Shown one piece after another: positions 40,887 through 48,250 of a stretch of DNA of 64,000 bases. Position 1 is the stretch's first letter. Every line of letters begins with the position of its first letter. The translations under genes and the position numbers were made by a program. Source of the DNA: a virus; the IMG/VR virus record IMGVR_UViG_3300036828_001020, positions 1 to 64,000 of that record; one strand, 5' to 3'. Below the pieces are notes generated by a model that had not been told where the DNA came from, did not search any database, and saw only the letters and a list, made by a program, of their open reading frames with translations.

Positions 40887-41008
40887 CCCCGCGGTGCCGC
40901 CCGCGATGCTCGAACACCCGGGCGGCGTGCCCGCTGCCGGCCCCTCGTCCCACGAAAGCAAAACGAGGGTGCGTAGCGAGACCACCAATTTAATCGAGGA
41001 GCCGGGCG

Positions 41009-41209
41009 ATGACACCCCAAGAACTGCGCGCCTGGCGTCTCTCACTCGGCTGGTCGCAGCCGCAAGCGGCCACCGCACTTGGTATGGCGACGCGCTCCTA
41101 TAGGTACCTCGAGGCCGGCGAAACCAGCACCCGGGCGAGCCGCCGCGAAGTGCCGGTTGCGATCGAGCTGGCAACCCATGAACTCACGCGCCGCCACAAA
41201 GAAAGTTAA
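41009..41209 (+). CDS. XRE-family helix-turn-helix regulator
   Basis: 66 residues. PQELRAWRLSLGWSQPQAAT then ALGMATRSYRYLEAG is a full Cro/CI HTH. ATG behind GAGGAG. The stretch 40887-41008 carries a degenerate fourth leader copy (GCTCGAAC and CACGAAAG). Could control the promoter at 40190 with its palindrome. Confidence 0.75.
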   Translation: MTPQELRAWRLSLGWSQPQAATALGMATRSYRYLEAGETSTRASRREVPVAIELATHELTRRHKES

Positions 41210-41220
41210 TTCCCAGTTAA
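41206..41220 (+). promoter_or_regulatory. Candidate CtrA box
   Basis: TTAA-TTCCCAG-TTAA matches the full CtrA site TTAA-N7-TTAA. It overlaps the XRE stop codon and lies about 55 bp before the lipoprotein gene, in the operon that encodes the SciP homologue. Confidence 0.55.
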
Positions 41221-41227
41221 TTCCCCG

Positions 41228-41263
41228 CCGGTGCTCGAAACGCCGGCAAACCCACGAAAGGAA
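41228..41263 (+). ncRNA. Hairpin leader element, copy 3
   Basis: CCGGTG-CTCGAAA-CGCCGG, then CAAACCCACGAAAGGA. Compared with copy 2 one base differs in the stem (C to T), giving a G-U pair that keeps the stem. Confidence 0.6.
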
Positions 41264-41273
41264 ACCTTCACCG

Positions 41274-41597
41274 ATGTTCGACGCAATCATTGCCGGTATA
41301 GCTTTAGGCTTGGCAATCCTCGCCCTACTGCTGCTCTCGGGCTGCACCGCCCCGGTTCCCGGCTACACCTGGAATAAGACCGCGGCCACCCAGGCCGATT
41401 TCGCCAGCGATAGCTTTGGGTGCAAGCAAACCGCGCGGGCGACCGTTCCCGGTGGCGGTGTGGCGGTCGGCGGGCTGGCGTTTGTCCTGATCGCCACCGC
41501 GGTGCGCGCCGAGAACACTCACAATGGCCAACAGCAAGTCTACAACGAGTGCATGGCGGCACTCGGCTACACCCCGACCCCGGCGGTCGCGCCATGA
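41274..41597 (+). CDS. Lipoprotein, 107 residues
   Basis: MFDAIIAGIALGLAILALLL followed by lipobox LLSGC gives a type II signal. Mature part SFGCKQTARATVPGGG and a hydrophobic segment (VGGLAFVLIATAV). Behind hairpin leader copy 3. Phage lipoproteins are often superinfection-exclusion factors or Rz1-like spanins; neither is proven here. Confidence 0.65.
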   Translation: MFDAIIAGIALGLAILALLLLSGCTAPVPGYTWNKTAATQADFASDSFGCKQTARATVPGGGVAVGGLAFVLIATAVRAENTHNGQQQVYNECMAALGYTPTPAVAP

Positions 41598-41818
41598 TGG
41601 ACGCGCCAACCACCGGTATGTTTTGGCTGGCGATCGGGTTATTCGCCAAAATCTTGCTGACCACGGCGGCCACCTTTGACGGTGGCGCCGGGAGCGAGCC
41701 GCCCTATTCCTGCCGGCTCCTCTACGACGAGCAAAAGAAGTGCGCGTTTGGCAGCTGCGACACGCGGGTCCTCGAGCGGCTGCGCAACGAGTGTCTGCGC
41801 GATGGCGGGCGGCCATGA
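41594..41818 (+). CDS. Membrane-anchored Cys-motif protein, 74 residues
   Basis: ATGA overlap with the lipoprotein gene. N-terminal hydrophobic segment (MFWLAIGLFAKILLTTAATF), then CRLLYDEQKKCAFGSCDTRV and RNEC. The pattern C-x2-L-x4-Q-x-K-C ... C ... R-x2-C is shared with the protein at 39755-39994. Confidence 0.6.
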   Translation: MMDAPTTGMFWLAIGLFAKILLTTAATFDGGAGSEPPYSCRLLYDEQKKCAFGSCDTRVLERLRNECLRDGGRP

Positions 41819-41991
41819 CTATGCCGCGTAGTCTCGACGGAACCTACTGCCACGCGTGCGGCGGCGAGATGTTCATCCAACCGGATGGCGTGTCGCACCA
41901 CGGCCGGCTTGGCGAGATAAGCCACGATGACGACGCCGACCACGTCGCGGTTGCCGATGTCGAGGGCGCCGCGCTGGGGGAGGGGTGCTGA
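41815..41991 (+). CDS. Small zinc-finger-like protein, 58 residues
   Basis: ATGA overlap. YCHACGGEMFIQPDGVSHH offers a CxxC and His pair; acidic C-terminus. Not recognised. Confidence 0.5.
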   Translation: MTMPRSLDGTYCHACGGEMFIQPDGVSHHGRLGEISHDDDADHVAVADVEGAALGEGC

Positions 41992-42257
41992 TGGGCTATC
42001 ATCAAATGCCCGATCTCGAGACCCTGGCGGGTGAGTTACCCGATCCACTCCAGCGATGGACGGCACGGCGCAAGGCGGCAGTGGTCGCGGCGATCACGCT
42101 GCAGCGGATCAGCCGCGAGGAGGCGTGCCGCCGTTATCAGGTGACCGAGGAGGAATTAACGGACTGGATCGCCCGGCTTGAGCAGCATGGCGTCCGCGGG
42201 TTGCGGACCACGCGGCTCCAGCAATTCCGACCAGTCGCAAAGGCTGACTTAGCATGA
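41991..42257 (+). CDS. SciP-like protein (DUF1153), CtrA antagonist homologue
   Basis: 88 residues from ATG 41991 (TGATG overlap, GGGAGGGG upstream). LPDPLQRWTARRKAAVVAAI, then EEACRRYQVTEEELTDWIAR and HGVRGLRTTRLQQFRP follow the DUF1153/SciP family across its whole length, including the conserved RW..RRKA and LRTTR-Q blocks. SciP in Caulobacter binds CtrA-controlled promoters and blocks CtrA from activating them. A phage copy could reset the host cell cycle. Function by homology only. Confidence 0.85.
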   Translation: MGYHQMPDLETLAGELPDPLQRWTARRKAAVVAAITLQRISREEACRRYQVTEEELTDWIARLEQHGVRGLRTTRLQQFRPVAKADLA

Positions 42258-42424
42258 GCAACGACATGGTCGACATCGCGACCGCGGCCACCAAAGCCGA
42301 CGTTCATAGAGCGCTGGCCGAGCTGCGCCTCGACCTGCTCAAATGGAAGGTGGTGCAAACCATGGTGATCATCACCGCGCTCGGCGGGTTGATCATCTTG
42401 CTGCATTTCGGGACTAAGCCATGA
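42254..42424 (+). CDS. 56-residue coiled-coil membrane protein
   Basis: Found by hand. ATGA overlaps at both ends. TKADVHRALAELRLDLLKWK then a membrane helix VVQTMVIITALGGLIILL. Similar layout to DUF1640-type small coiled-coil membrane proteins. Confidence 0.65.
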   Translation: MSNDMVDIATAATKADVHRALAELRLDLLKWKVVQTMVIITALGGLIILLHFGTKP

Positions 42425-43023
42425 CCGACGACAAGATCCAGCGCCTGCCGATCGCCAGGGATGAGCTCGACGCGACCTTGCGCGCGACGCTGGCGCGCGA
42501 TGAGATGACCCGCATCCAACTCGGGGAAGGTCCCGAAGCCATCATCGTCGCCGATGCCTACCCGCGGCGGCAATGCGGGCAATGCACATTTTGTTGCACC
42601 GCGGCCGGGGTCAACGAGCTCGAAAAGCTGCCGATGAAGCGCTGCCAACATCTGCGCGACGGCGGCTGCGGGATTTACCCGGATCGCCCCTCGAGCTGCG
42701 CCAAATTCTCTTGCGGCTGGCTGATCGGCAATTTCGACGAGCGCTTCCGGCCCGACAAGATCGGTGCCTACGTCGCATTTTTCATGACCGAGGAGTTCGG
42801 CTTTTACGCGGTGGTGCAGATGATGACTGCCCGCGCCAAGCCCAAACGGATCGCGCAGATGATCAAGCGCCTGTTGGTGTGGGTGCCCGAGGTGCGTGTC
42901 GTTGTCGACGACGCGCACGGGACGATCTACCGGCATGACAAGCCGCCCTGCCGATTTATCAGGCTCGACCGCGAGCCCGGTGACTACGAGACGCTTATTT
43001 ACCGACTGCTCGATCCACGATGA
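42421..43023 (+). CDS. YkgJ-type Cys-cluster protein
   Basis: 200 residues. CGQCTFCCTAAGV, then RCQHLRDGGCGIYPDRPSSC and FSCGW give the YkgJ family cluster (CxxCxxCC ... C ... C), thought to bind zinc or an iron-sulfur centre. Frame intact. Coupled on both sides by ATGA. Role in the phage unknown. Confidence 0.8.
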   Translation: MTDDKIQRLPIARDELDATLRATLARDEMTRIQLGEGPEAIIVADAYPRRQCGQCTFCCTAAGVNELEKLPMKRCQHLRDGGCGIYPDRPSSCAKFSCGWLIGNFDERFRPDKIGAYVAFFMTEEFGFYAVVQMMTARAKPKRIAQMIKRLLVWVPEVRVVVDDAHGTIYRHDKPPCRFIRLDREPGDYETLIYRLLDPR

Positions 43024-43148
43024 CTCTGTCGATGCTGGCGATCTGGGCCGCGGCCTTTGCGATAGGGGCGATCATTGGCTGGCTGATTGCCGCGTGTTGG
43101 GAACGCCGGCTGAAGGCGCGCGGTAAATTCTGGTCGGGTTTATGGTGA
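43020..43148 (+). CDS. 42-residue membrane protein
   Basis: Found by hand; ATGA overlap with the YkgJ gene. MTLSMLAIWAAAFAIGAIIG then WLIAACWERRLKARGK: one membrane helix with a basic cytoplasmic tail. Confidence 0.55.
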   Translation: MTLSMLAIWAAAFAIGAIIGWLIAACWERRLKARGKFWSGLW

Positions 43149-43158
43149 TATGCATAGG

Positions 43159-43272
43159 ATGAACCACGTGCGCGAGTATCTCATCGATCTGCATCGATCC
43201 ACCCCATCGGGGTTCTGGTATGGGCTTGCCTTCGGGATAACGTTCTCGTGGTTGCTCATCATCTCGTTGTAG
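43159..43272 (+). CDS. 37-residue membrane protein
   Basis: Found by hand; ATG 43159 after a weak TAGGATG context. FWYGLAFGITFSWLLIISL is a single C-terminal membrane segment. Continues the run of membrane miniproteins. Confidence 0.45.
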   Translation: MNHVREYLIDLHRSTPSGFWYGLAFGITFSWLLIISL

Positions 43273-43369
43273 AACAACCACTGCCAGTCCGGAGAAACGG
43301 CGATGCTTGAATGGATGATCGTCATTTACGAGATGAATACCCACCGTCTCGTTATAGAACAGCCACTGC
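43262..43369 (+). repeat. 23-bp direct repeat pair
   Basis: TCTCGTTGTAGAACAACCAC (43262 on, 23 bp with TGC) recurs at 43347-43369 with two mismatches, 85 bp apart, one copy at the end of the 37-residue gene and one inside the next gene. Confidence 0.55.
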
Positions 43370-43521
43370 ACTTCCCGACGCGCGAAGCATGCGACCGCGC
43401 TCGAGAGGGCTATAACGGCTGGCCATCACGAACCTACGCGCTGTGCCGACCAATTCAGACACCCAAGGTAGGAGCCAGCCCTGACCTCGACCCGGCTCCG
43501 GCTCGGCCCTTATTTTTATAG
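43303..43521 (+). CDS. Small hypothetical protein, 72 residues
   Basis: ATG 43303 behind CCGGAGAAA. WMIVIYEMNTHRLVIEQPLH and a Pro-rich tail; no membrane segment. Its 3' end contains repeat A1. Not recognised. Confidence 0.5.
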   Translation: MLEWMIVIYEMNTHRLVIEQPLHFPTREACDRAREGYNGWPSRTYALCRPIQTPKVGASPDLDPAPARPLFL

Positions 43522-43540
43522 CCTCGAAAAACCCGATCCC
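43508..43540 (+). repeat. Repeat A, copy 1
   Basis: 33 bp identical to 43695-43727 (begins CCTTATTTTTATAGCCTCG). It is followed directly by repeat B1. Confidence 0.8.
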
Positions 43541-43585
43541 CGGCGGCTCTCATGTCGTGGTTCCGAGGGTCTTCTCGTTGACCGC
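43541..43585 (+). repeat. Repeat B, copy 1 (fossil of a gene end)
   Basis: 45 bp closely matching 44013-44057, which in the minus direction is the 3' end of the gene 44022-44267. Copy 1 lacks the gene body, so it looks like a leftover of a duplication with deletion. Confidence 0.65.
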
Positions 43586-43588
43586 ACG

Positions 43589-43708
43589 ATGATTTCGAAA
43601 AGTCGAGGGGCTGTGATCAGGATGATTGGCCTGGCGCTGATCTGGGCCGGGACTGTGATCACGATGATTGGCCTGGCGCTGATCTGGACCGCGGCCTTAT
43701 TTTTATAG
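43589..43708 (+). CDS. 39-residue membrane protein with internal duplication
   Basis: Found by hand. The product is MISKSRGA followed by two 14-residue units, VIRMIGLALIWAGT and VITMIGLALIWTAA, then LFL. The duplication is exact in DNA phase (42 bp). No clear Shine-Dalgarno. A hydrophobic helix-repeat of this size could be a small membrane effector or junk made by repeat expansion. Confidence 0.4.
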   Translation: MISKSRGAVIRMIGLALIWAGTVITMIGLALIWTAALFL

Positions 43709-43727
43709 CCTCGAAAAACCCGATCCC
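43695..43727 (+). repeat. Repeat A, copy 2
   Basis: Identical to 43508-43540; here it ends at the stop of the minus gene 43729-44025. Confidence 0.8.
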
Positions 43728-43728
43728 A

Positions 43729-44025
43729 TCACAGCGGATCGATCCCCATGTCGATGGCCCGGGTCAACCAGCTGGCGATTGCCTCGCGGCTGGTCAGCCC
43801 ATCGACGGCGGCCCGCATCTCGGCGAAATTGGCGTTTGTCTTCGGCGAGGCGTGCGGGTTGCGGTCCCAGGCCGAGGCCATGATCCACTGCCGCAGATAG
43901 GCCCGCAGCGCAGCGATCTGCTGGCCAGTCAGCGGCTCGTGGTTGAGGTAAGCCTCGACTGCCGGGCGCAGCACACCCGAGGTCTCGTACATCCAGTAGC
44001 CGGGCGCTTCGTCGGCGGCGTTCAT
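43729..44025 (-). CDS. Hypothetical protein, 98 residues
   Basis: ATG 44025 with ATGA overlap, which sets the start inside a longer frame. MNAADEAPGYWMYETSGVLR, then RQWIMASAWDRNPHA and a C-terminal helix. Not recognised; pairs with the gene upstream. Confidence 0.6.
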   Translation of the reverse strand: MNAADEAPGYWMYETSGVLRPAVEAYLNHEPLTGQQIAALRAYLRQWIMASAWDRNPHASPKTNANFAEMRAAVDGLTSREAIASWLTRAIDMGIDPL

Positions 44026-44267
44026 GTCGTGGTTCCGAGGATCATTGCGTTGACCGCGACCAGCGCATCGACCGCGATGATATGCTCTGCCAGCACGCCG
44101 GCGCGCAGTTGGCTGGTAGCCTCGCGGTCGCCGGCAACGTGGTGCCCGGCCAGCCAGATCGCCAGACAATCGGCCAGCGCCGCCCCTTGAATATCCGGTG
44201 GATGACCGGCGAGCAGCGGCTTGATGCGCTCGACAAGCGCCGTGATCGTCTCGGTCTGATTGTTCAT
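44022..44267 (-). CDS. Hypothetical protein, 81 residues
   Basis: All-helical, Ala-rich (GAALADCLAIWLAGHHVAGD). Coupled to the next gene by ATGA. Its 3' end is duplicated at 43541-43585. Function unknown. Confidence 0.6.
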   Translation of the reverse strand: MNNQTETITALVERIKPLLAGHPPDIQGAALADCLAIWLAGHHVAGDREATSQLRAGVLAEHIIAVDALVAVNAMILGTTT

Positions 44268-44318
44268 GCCGCAGTATAGCGGAAGGGCGGCACGGGCCGC
44301 CCCTCCAGCCGCGCGGGA

Positions 44319-45461
44319 TTAAAAGAAGCTCGTCGACGACGCCGGCAGAAACCGGGTCGGCACCGGGACGCTGCTGTTAAACAGGTTGCTAAACGATCCG
44401 CGAGCCAAGGGTGCGGCGACGCCGCCCTCGCGCACCTCGGACAGACCCAAGAGCGTGGTCGGCCCGATCTCGTCGATGATCCCGAAAATCCCGACCTTGC
44501 TTGCCGGGGCCGAGACAACCACACCCTTGCGCCCCATCAGCGAGGTTACCAGGCTGGGGTTGATCGAGGTCAGCGACACCTCTTCCCAGCAGATAAATTC
44601 GGTCGAGGTCGACAGGAGGTTTTCGTTGCCGAGCGTGCTCGGGTTGCCGCCAAAGAAATCGAGATCGACAAACACCGGGTTGTTGGGGCGGTTTGATTTG
44701 ACGTCGAGCGTGAGCAGGGTCAGCGAACCCTGACTAACAACCGGGCCGGCGGTGTTGGTGTACCTGACGTCGCCAAGCACCTGCCCGGTGACCGCCTGGT
44801 AATGCCCGGCCGCACCATCAAAGAGCAGCGCGCCGTTGCCGTTGGTGGTGATTGGCGCGGCGTTGGCCAGCCGCGGGTCGGCTTGGATCGGGATGGCGTT
44901 GTAGCTCGCCTGCGCGGTCGGGCTCGCACGCACCACCGCATCCCCGATCAGCCCGTCGAACTTGATCGGGCTGTCGCTCGCCGGGGTGATCACCCAGCCG
45001 ATCAGATAGCCGCCCGAGCACGGAGCCGCGGGAACGGTCTTTGTCGGCAAACCGCTGGCATAGCCGTTTTGCTGGGTGCCGTCAGGCACCAGCACGATCT
45101 TTTCAAACACCGTGGCGGTGACGTCGAAATCGGTTTCCTTGCAGATAAAGCTACCGGCGAGATCGGCCTCGGAGGTGCCACATACCCAATGAAAGCGGAT
45201 CTTGACCGGCTCGTGCTCAGGGCACGACACCCCTTTGGGGCAAACCACGCCAACCTCGATCTCGGTGACCGGGGCAGCGGCACCCTCGGGCAGTGTGAGT
45301 GGGGGGGCGTTGAGGAATTTGGGAAACACGATGACGCTGCCGGGTTCGGTGGCGTCGTTTAAGGTGGGGCTGCGCACCTGGGCGGAAGCCGCTCCGGCCA
45401 AGGCCAATAGCGGGAATATCCACCCGGCGGTCCGAATGGCCCGTTTAATAATAAACCGCAT
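44319..45461 (-). CDS. Secreted 380-residue protein
   Basis: Signal peptide around AGWIFPLLALAGAASAQ. Mature protein is beta-rich with even Cys pairs (VGVVCPKGVSC, WVCGTS, FICKETD, APCSGG, FICWEE), and LTLDVKSNRPNNPVFVDLDF. Resembles uncharacterised exported bacterial proteins rather than virion proteins. Likely cargo acting in the periplasm or outside. A Phe-terminated end (SSTSFF) is typical of outer-membrane proteins but a barrel is not evident. Confidence 0.65.
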   Translation of the reverse strand: MRFIIKRAIRTAGWIFPLLALAGAASAQVRSPTLNDATEPGSVIVFPKFLNAPPLTLPEGAAAPVTEIEVGVVCPKGVSCPEHEPVKIRFHWVCGTSEADLAGSFICKETDFDVTATVFEKIVLVPDGTQQNGYASGLPTKTVPAAPCSGGYLIGWVITPASDSPIKFDGLIGDAVVRASPTAQASYNAIPIQADPRLANAAPITTNGNGALLFDGAAGHYQAVTGQVLGDVRYTNTAGPVVSQGSLTLLTLDVKSNRPNNPVFVDLDFFGGNPSTLGNENLLSTSTEFICWEEVSLTSINPSLVTSLMGRKGVVVSAPASKVGIFGIIDEIGPTTLLGLSEVREGGVAAPLARGSFSNLFNSSVPVPTRFLPASSTSFF

Positions 45462-45586
45462 GTTTTGAATTTCCTTCTAAAGCCTCTTGATTGAGGCCCC
45501 GCACTATCGAGCAATCCCTATACCAACTGCCATTGTCTCGCGTTTTGCTTATTCTTGAAGAACTTAAGAGAAAGGCCCGAGGCATC

Positions 45587-45644
45587 CGAATCCGAAGATC
45601 CGGACTCTGCGCCCCAAGCGAATCCGGAAATCCGGACTATATTA
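45587..45644. promoter_or_regulatory. Tandem operator-like repeats with TATATT
   Basis: GAATCCGAAGATCCGGACT (45587-45605) and GAATCCGGAAATCCGGACT (45620-45638) are 33 bp apart, next to TATATT (45639-45644). They lie between two minus genes; the minus-strand reading gives TAATATAG upstream of the secreted-protein gene. Probably a regulated promoter region; direction unsure. Confidence 0.45.
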
Positions 45645-45710
45645 ATTTCGGCTGCGCGGTGGCGATAAAATATCAATATCTAGCAGACCTGGCGCAGCTC
45701 GGGACGTTAT

Positions 45711-46310
45711 TTAGGCGTGTACGATATTCGGTAACGCCGCCCGTTCGTCAAGCGATTGTTCTACGCCACGGTTTTTTGACCAGCTGCGGGCCACCTGATC
45801 GAGCCCGCGGCGCAGCCGGCGCACGGTCACCGGGCGGGCGCCGCCGGCGAGCACGACATAAAGAAACGGCAGCCATTGGCCCTCGGCCACGGCAAAGGTC
45901 AAGGCCACGAGCTCGGGAGCCAAGCGGCCGCTCAGGCGCTCGAGCACGCGGCGGGCAAACTCGGCGCCGCGGTCCTCGCTGGGCCCGATGCCGCGCGCGC
46001 CAAAGATCGCCATCCATGAGACTTGCGGGCTCGAGCGGCCGAGATCGCGCCGCGCCACCTCGAGCAGATCACCCAGATCGCGCCCCGCCAGATAGTGGTC
46101 TTTGTCGATCAGCCCGCGGCCGTAAAGGATGCCCAGCGGATCCACCGGCAGATCGGCTGACCCGGTCGCTGACACCCGGTGCGCTTGCAGCTCGCTGGTG
46201 CCGCTATCGTGGACGATAACGCCGCGGCGGCCGGCGCGGGTGGTCTGCCGGCGGCGGGCATGGAGCAGGCGTGGACGACCTCGCCGGCGCCCGGTCTTGC
46301 GTCTGGTCAT
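45711..46310 (-). CDS. Hypothetical phage protein, 199 residues
   Basis: Basic N-terminus (RRKTGRRRGRPRLLHARRRQ), then SELQAHRVSATGS, LPVDPLGILYGRGLIDKDHY and a helical rest. The Arg-rich start may bind nucleic acid, or translation may begin later at VIVHDSG. Conserved-looking but not identified; divergent from the ParB-like gene at 46447. Confidence 0.6.
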   Translation of the reverse strand: MTRRKTGRRRGRPRLLHARRRQTTRAGRRGVIVHDSGTSELQAHRVSATGSADLPVDPLGILYGRGLIDKDHYLAGRDLGDLLEVARRDLGRSSPQVSWMAIFGARGIGPSEDRGAEFARRVLERLSGRLAPELVALTFAVAEGQWLPFLYVVLAGGARPVTVRRLRRGLDQVARSWSKNRGVEQSLDERAALPNIVHA

Positions 46311-46446
46311 TGCAGATTGATACCAATCACCCCCTCAGACGGCATTCCTACAAGACAAACATCGACTTGGCGACGATTTCTCTTAATCTGTCGACGGTGT
46401 CGGCGGGGCCGTCGTCACGATATGCTGAAATAATGAGGGGGTAGGG

Positions 46447-47436
46447 ATGCGAGACTCGAAAACCGAGCAATTTCTCGATCACGGACAATATAAATATTCC
46501 TATCAGGAAAGGGTCGAATTTTCTGACATCGCCCTCGACGCGAGTCAGGAAAATCCTTCACGTCTATTACGCCGGCTCAATGAGGATTTGGCGATCAGCT
46601 ACGGGCTAGCGATGCAAGACGGTGACAAATTTCCCGCAATCGTGCTGTTGCAGCTGGCTGCGGACCAGCCCAAAAAATACCTGATCGCAACCGGGGTGCA
46701 TCGGGTCAAAGGGGCCGAGCTAATCGAGCAGCACTATTTTGACGCTTACGTGGTGATCGAGCCCGATGTCTATCGTGAAGAAGTGCTGATCCGGCAGCTC
46801 AACACGATCGAAGGCCAAGGCGTATCAATCACCGATCGCATCGCCCAGGTTCTGCTCTTGCATGAGAAGTATCCCGACAAGACGCTGACCACCCTGGCGC
46901 GGGAATGGCGACTTAACGAAAAATCGGTCAAGCTGTCGCACAGTGCCGAGCAGGCGTTGAAGCGTGGCCTGCGGTTTGGCTACGATTTTAGCAAGGCCAA
47001 GCTGTCGCGCACGATCCAGGTCGGGTTGAACGGTATCCACTCGGATGTGGTCTTTCAGCGTGCCGCGCAATTCGCGTTGACCCCGTCGGTCAGCCCCGGC
47101 GATATCGAGGCCATGATCAAGGAAATCAGAAAGGCGCCACGCGAGGAATCTGCCGGGCTTGCCATCATCAATCAACGCATGGACGAGCTGGTGCAGCGCA
47201 CAATCCACGCCAAGGCGCGGCACGGCCGGATCTCGCCAACCGCCGCGACAAATCTGATCGCCAATTGTCGCCGCATCCTCTCGCAGATCGAGAAAGGTGT
47301 CGAAAACCTGCACCTAGCGGCACTAAACAACCCGGCCGACGCGCTGATCGTCGTCGACGACACTGTGAAGTGGTTAAAAAGTGTGGCGACCGAGCTTGAT
47401 CGGATCCGCCGTCTCGGGGCGTTGGCGGCCGCTTGA
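46447..47436 (+). CDS. ParB-like nuclease-domain / HTH protein
   Basis: 329 residues. N-terminal domain with YLIATGVHRVKGAELIEQHY and VLIRQLNTIEGQGVSITDRI corresponds to the ParB box regions, followed by a HTH (LTTLAREWRLNEKSVKLSH) and a helical C-terminus. GAGGGGGTAGGG precedes the ATG. Likely a phage partition-like or regulatory DNA-binding protein. Coupled to the next gene by TTGA. Confidence 0.75.
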   Translation: MRDSKTEQFLDHGQYKYSYQERVEFSDIALDASQENPSRLLRRLNEDLAISYGLAMQDGDKFPAIVLLQLAADQPKKYLIATGVHRVKGAELIEQHYFDAYVVIEPDVYREEVLIRQLNTIEGQGVSITDRIAQVLLLHEKYPDKTLTTLAREWRLNEKSVKLSHSAEQALKRGLRFGYDFSKAKLSRTIQVGLNGIHSDVVFQRAAQFALTPSVSPGDIEAMIKEIRKAPREESAGLAIINQRMDELVQRTIHAKARHGRISPTAATNLIANCRRILSQIEKGVENLHLAALNNPADALIVVDDTVKWLKSVATELDRIRRLGALAAA

Positions 47437-48218
47437 GCTGGCAATCCGACCTTTTTGATCTGATACGGGATCGCCAGTGGTATCAGGTCGGCGAGCTGTT
47501 TGAAATCTGCGAGAGCCAGATCCCGTTACATTTAGCGATGCGCCGCGCGATGGCGCCCAGCCGCTATCGCACCGAGCTGCCAACCAATTTTGAAGCCCGG
47601 TTGTTAGCATTTCGCATGATATTGTCGGTGTTTGGCGTTGAGACCGAGACGCCGCCGCGAGGGCGCCGGTATGGCACTCCCAAGTTCCAATGGAATACGC
47701 GGATCCGTCTGCGCTACCTGGCCAACCGCAGCTGTCCGGTTTGTCGCGGGCCGGTAATCAAGGCCTCTTGGTCAATCAGGGCCGCTGATTATGGCGCCTG
47801 CGCAGCCAGTTGTCTGGCCTGTGAAAAGCCACCCGCACCGGTAATCACCTTCCCCGGTTTACTCGAACAACGACGGCGGTTGCTCACACTCATTGACATA
47901 ATCCACAAGCCGATCGTTACGGCGGCACCGGCAGCCGTGCTCCCGCAACGCGGCTGGGTGAGCCTGGTGCACAATCCCATGGTGGACGCCCCCAACGTGC
48001 ATCGATTGCTATTTCACAATCACCGCGATTTGGCTCGGGCGATCAAGCGCACGCTGGGATTTGGCTCGATCAACGGCTATGAACGCGAGCTTGATCGAAA
48101 CCAGGGTGATGGCGGCGCCATTCTCCACAAACACGGCATGACTATTACGGATTTATATTATCGGTTGATCGGAATGCCCTGGCGTGGTGCTCGAAGAATT
48201 TCACCAGGCTCCAAATGA
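47433..48218 (+). CDS. Partner of the ParB-like protein, zinc-ribbon containing, 261 residues
   Basis: TTG start at 47433 overlaps the preceding stop. N-terminal wHTH-like DLFDLIRDRQWYQVGELFEI, then CPVCRGPV with CAASCLAC about 30 residues on, a four-Cys zinc site. Family not recognised; constant pairing with the ParB-like gene suggests a joint role. Confidence 0.6.
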   Translation: MSWQSDLFDLIRDRQWYQVGELFEICESQIPLHLAMRRAMAPSRYRTELPTNFEARLLAFRMILSVFGVETETPPRGRRYGTPKFQWNTRIRLRYLANRSCPVCRGPVIKASWSIRAADYGACAASCLACEKPPAPVITFPGLLEQRRRLLTLIDIIHKPIVTAAPAAVLPQRGWVSLVHNPMVDAPNVHRLLFHNHRDLARAIKRTLGFGSINGYERELDRNQGDGGAILHKHGMTITDLYYRLIGMPWRGARRISPGSK

Positions 48219-48250
48219 TCAGCGGTCGCCGCCCCAGCACTCAGCCGGGA

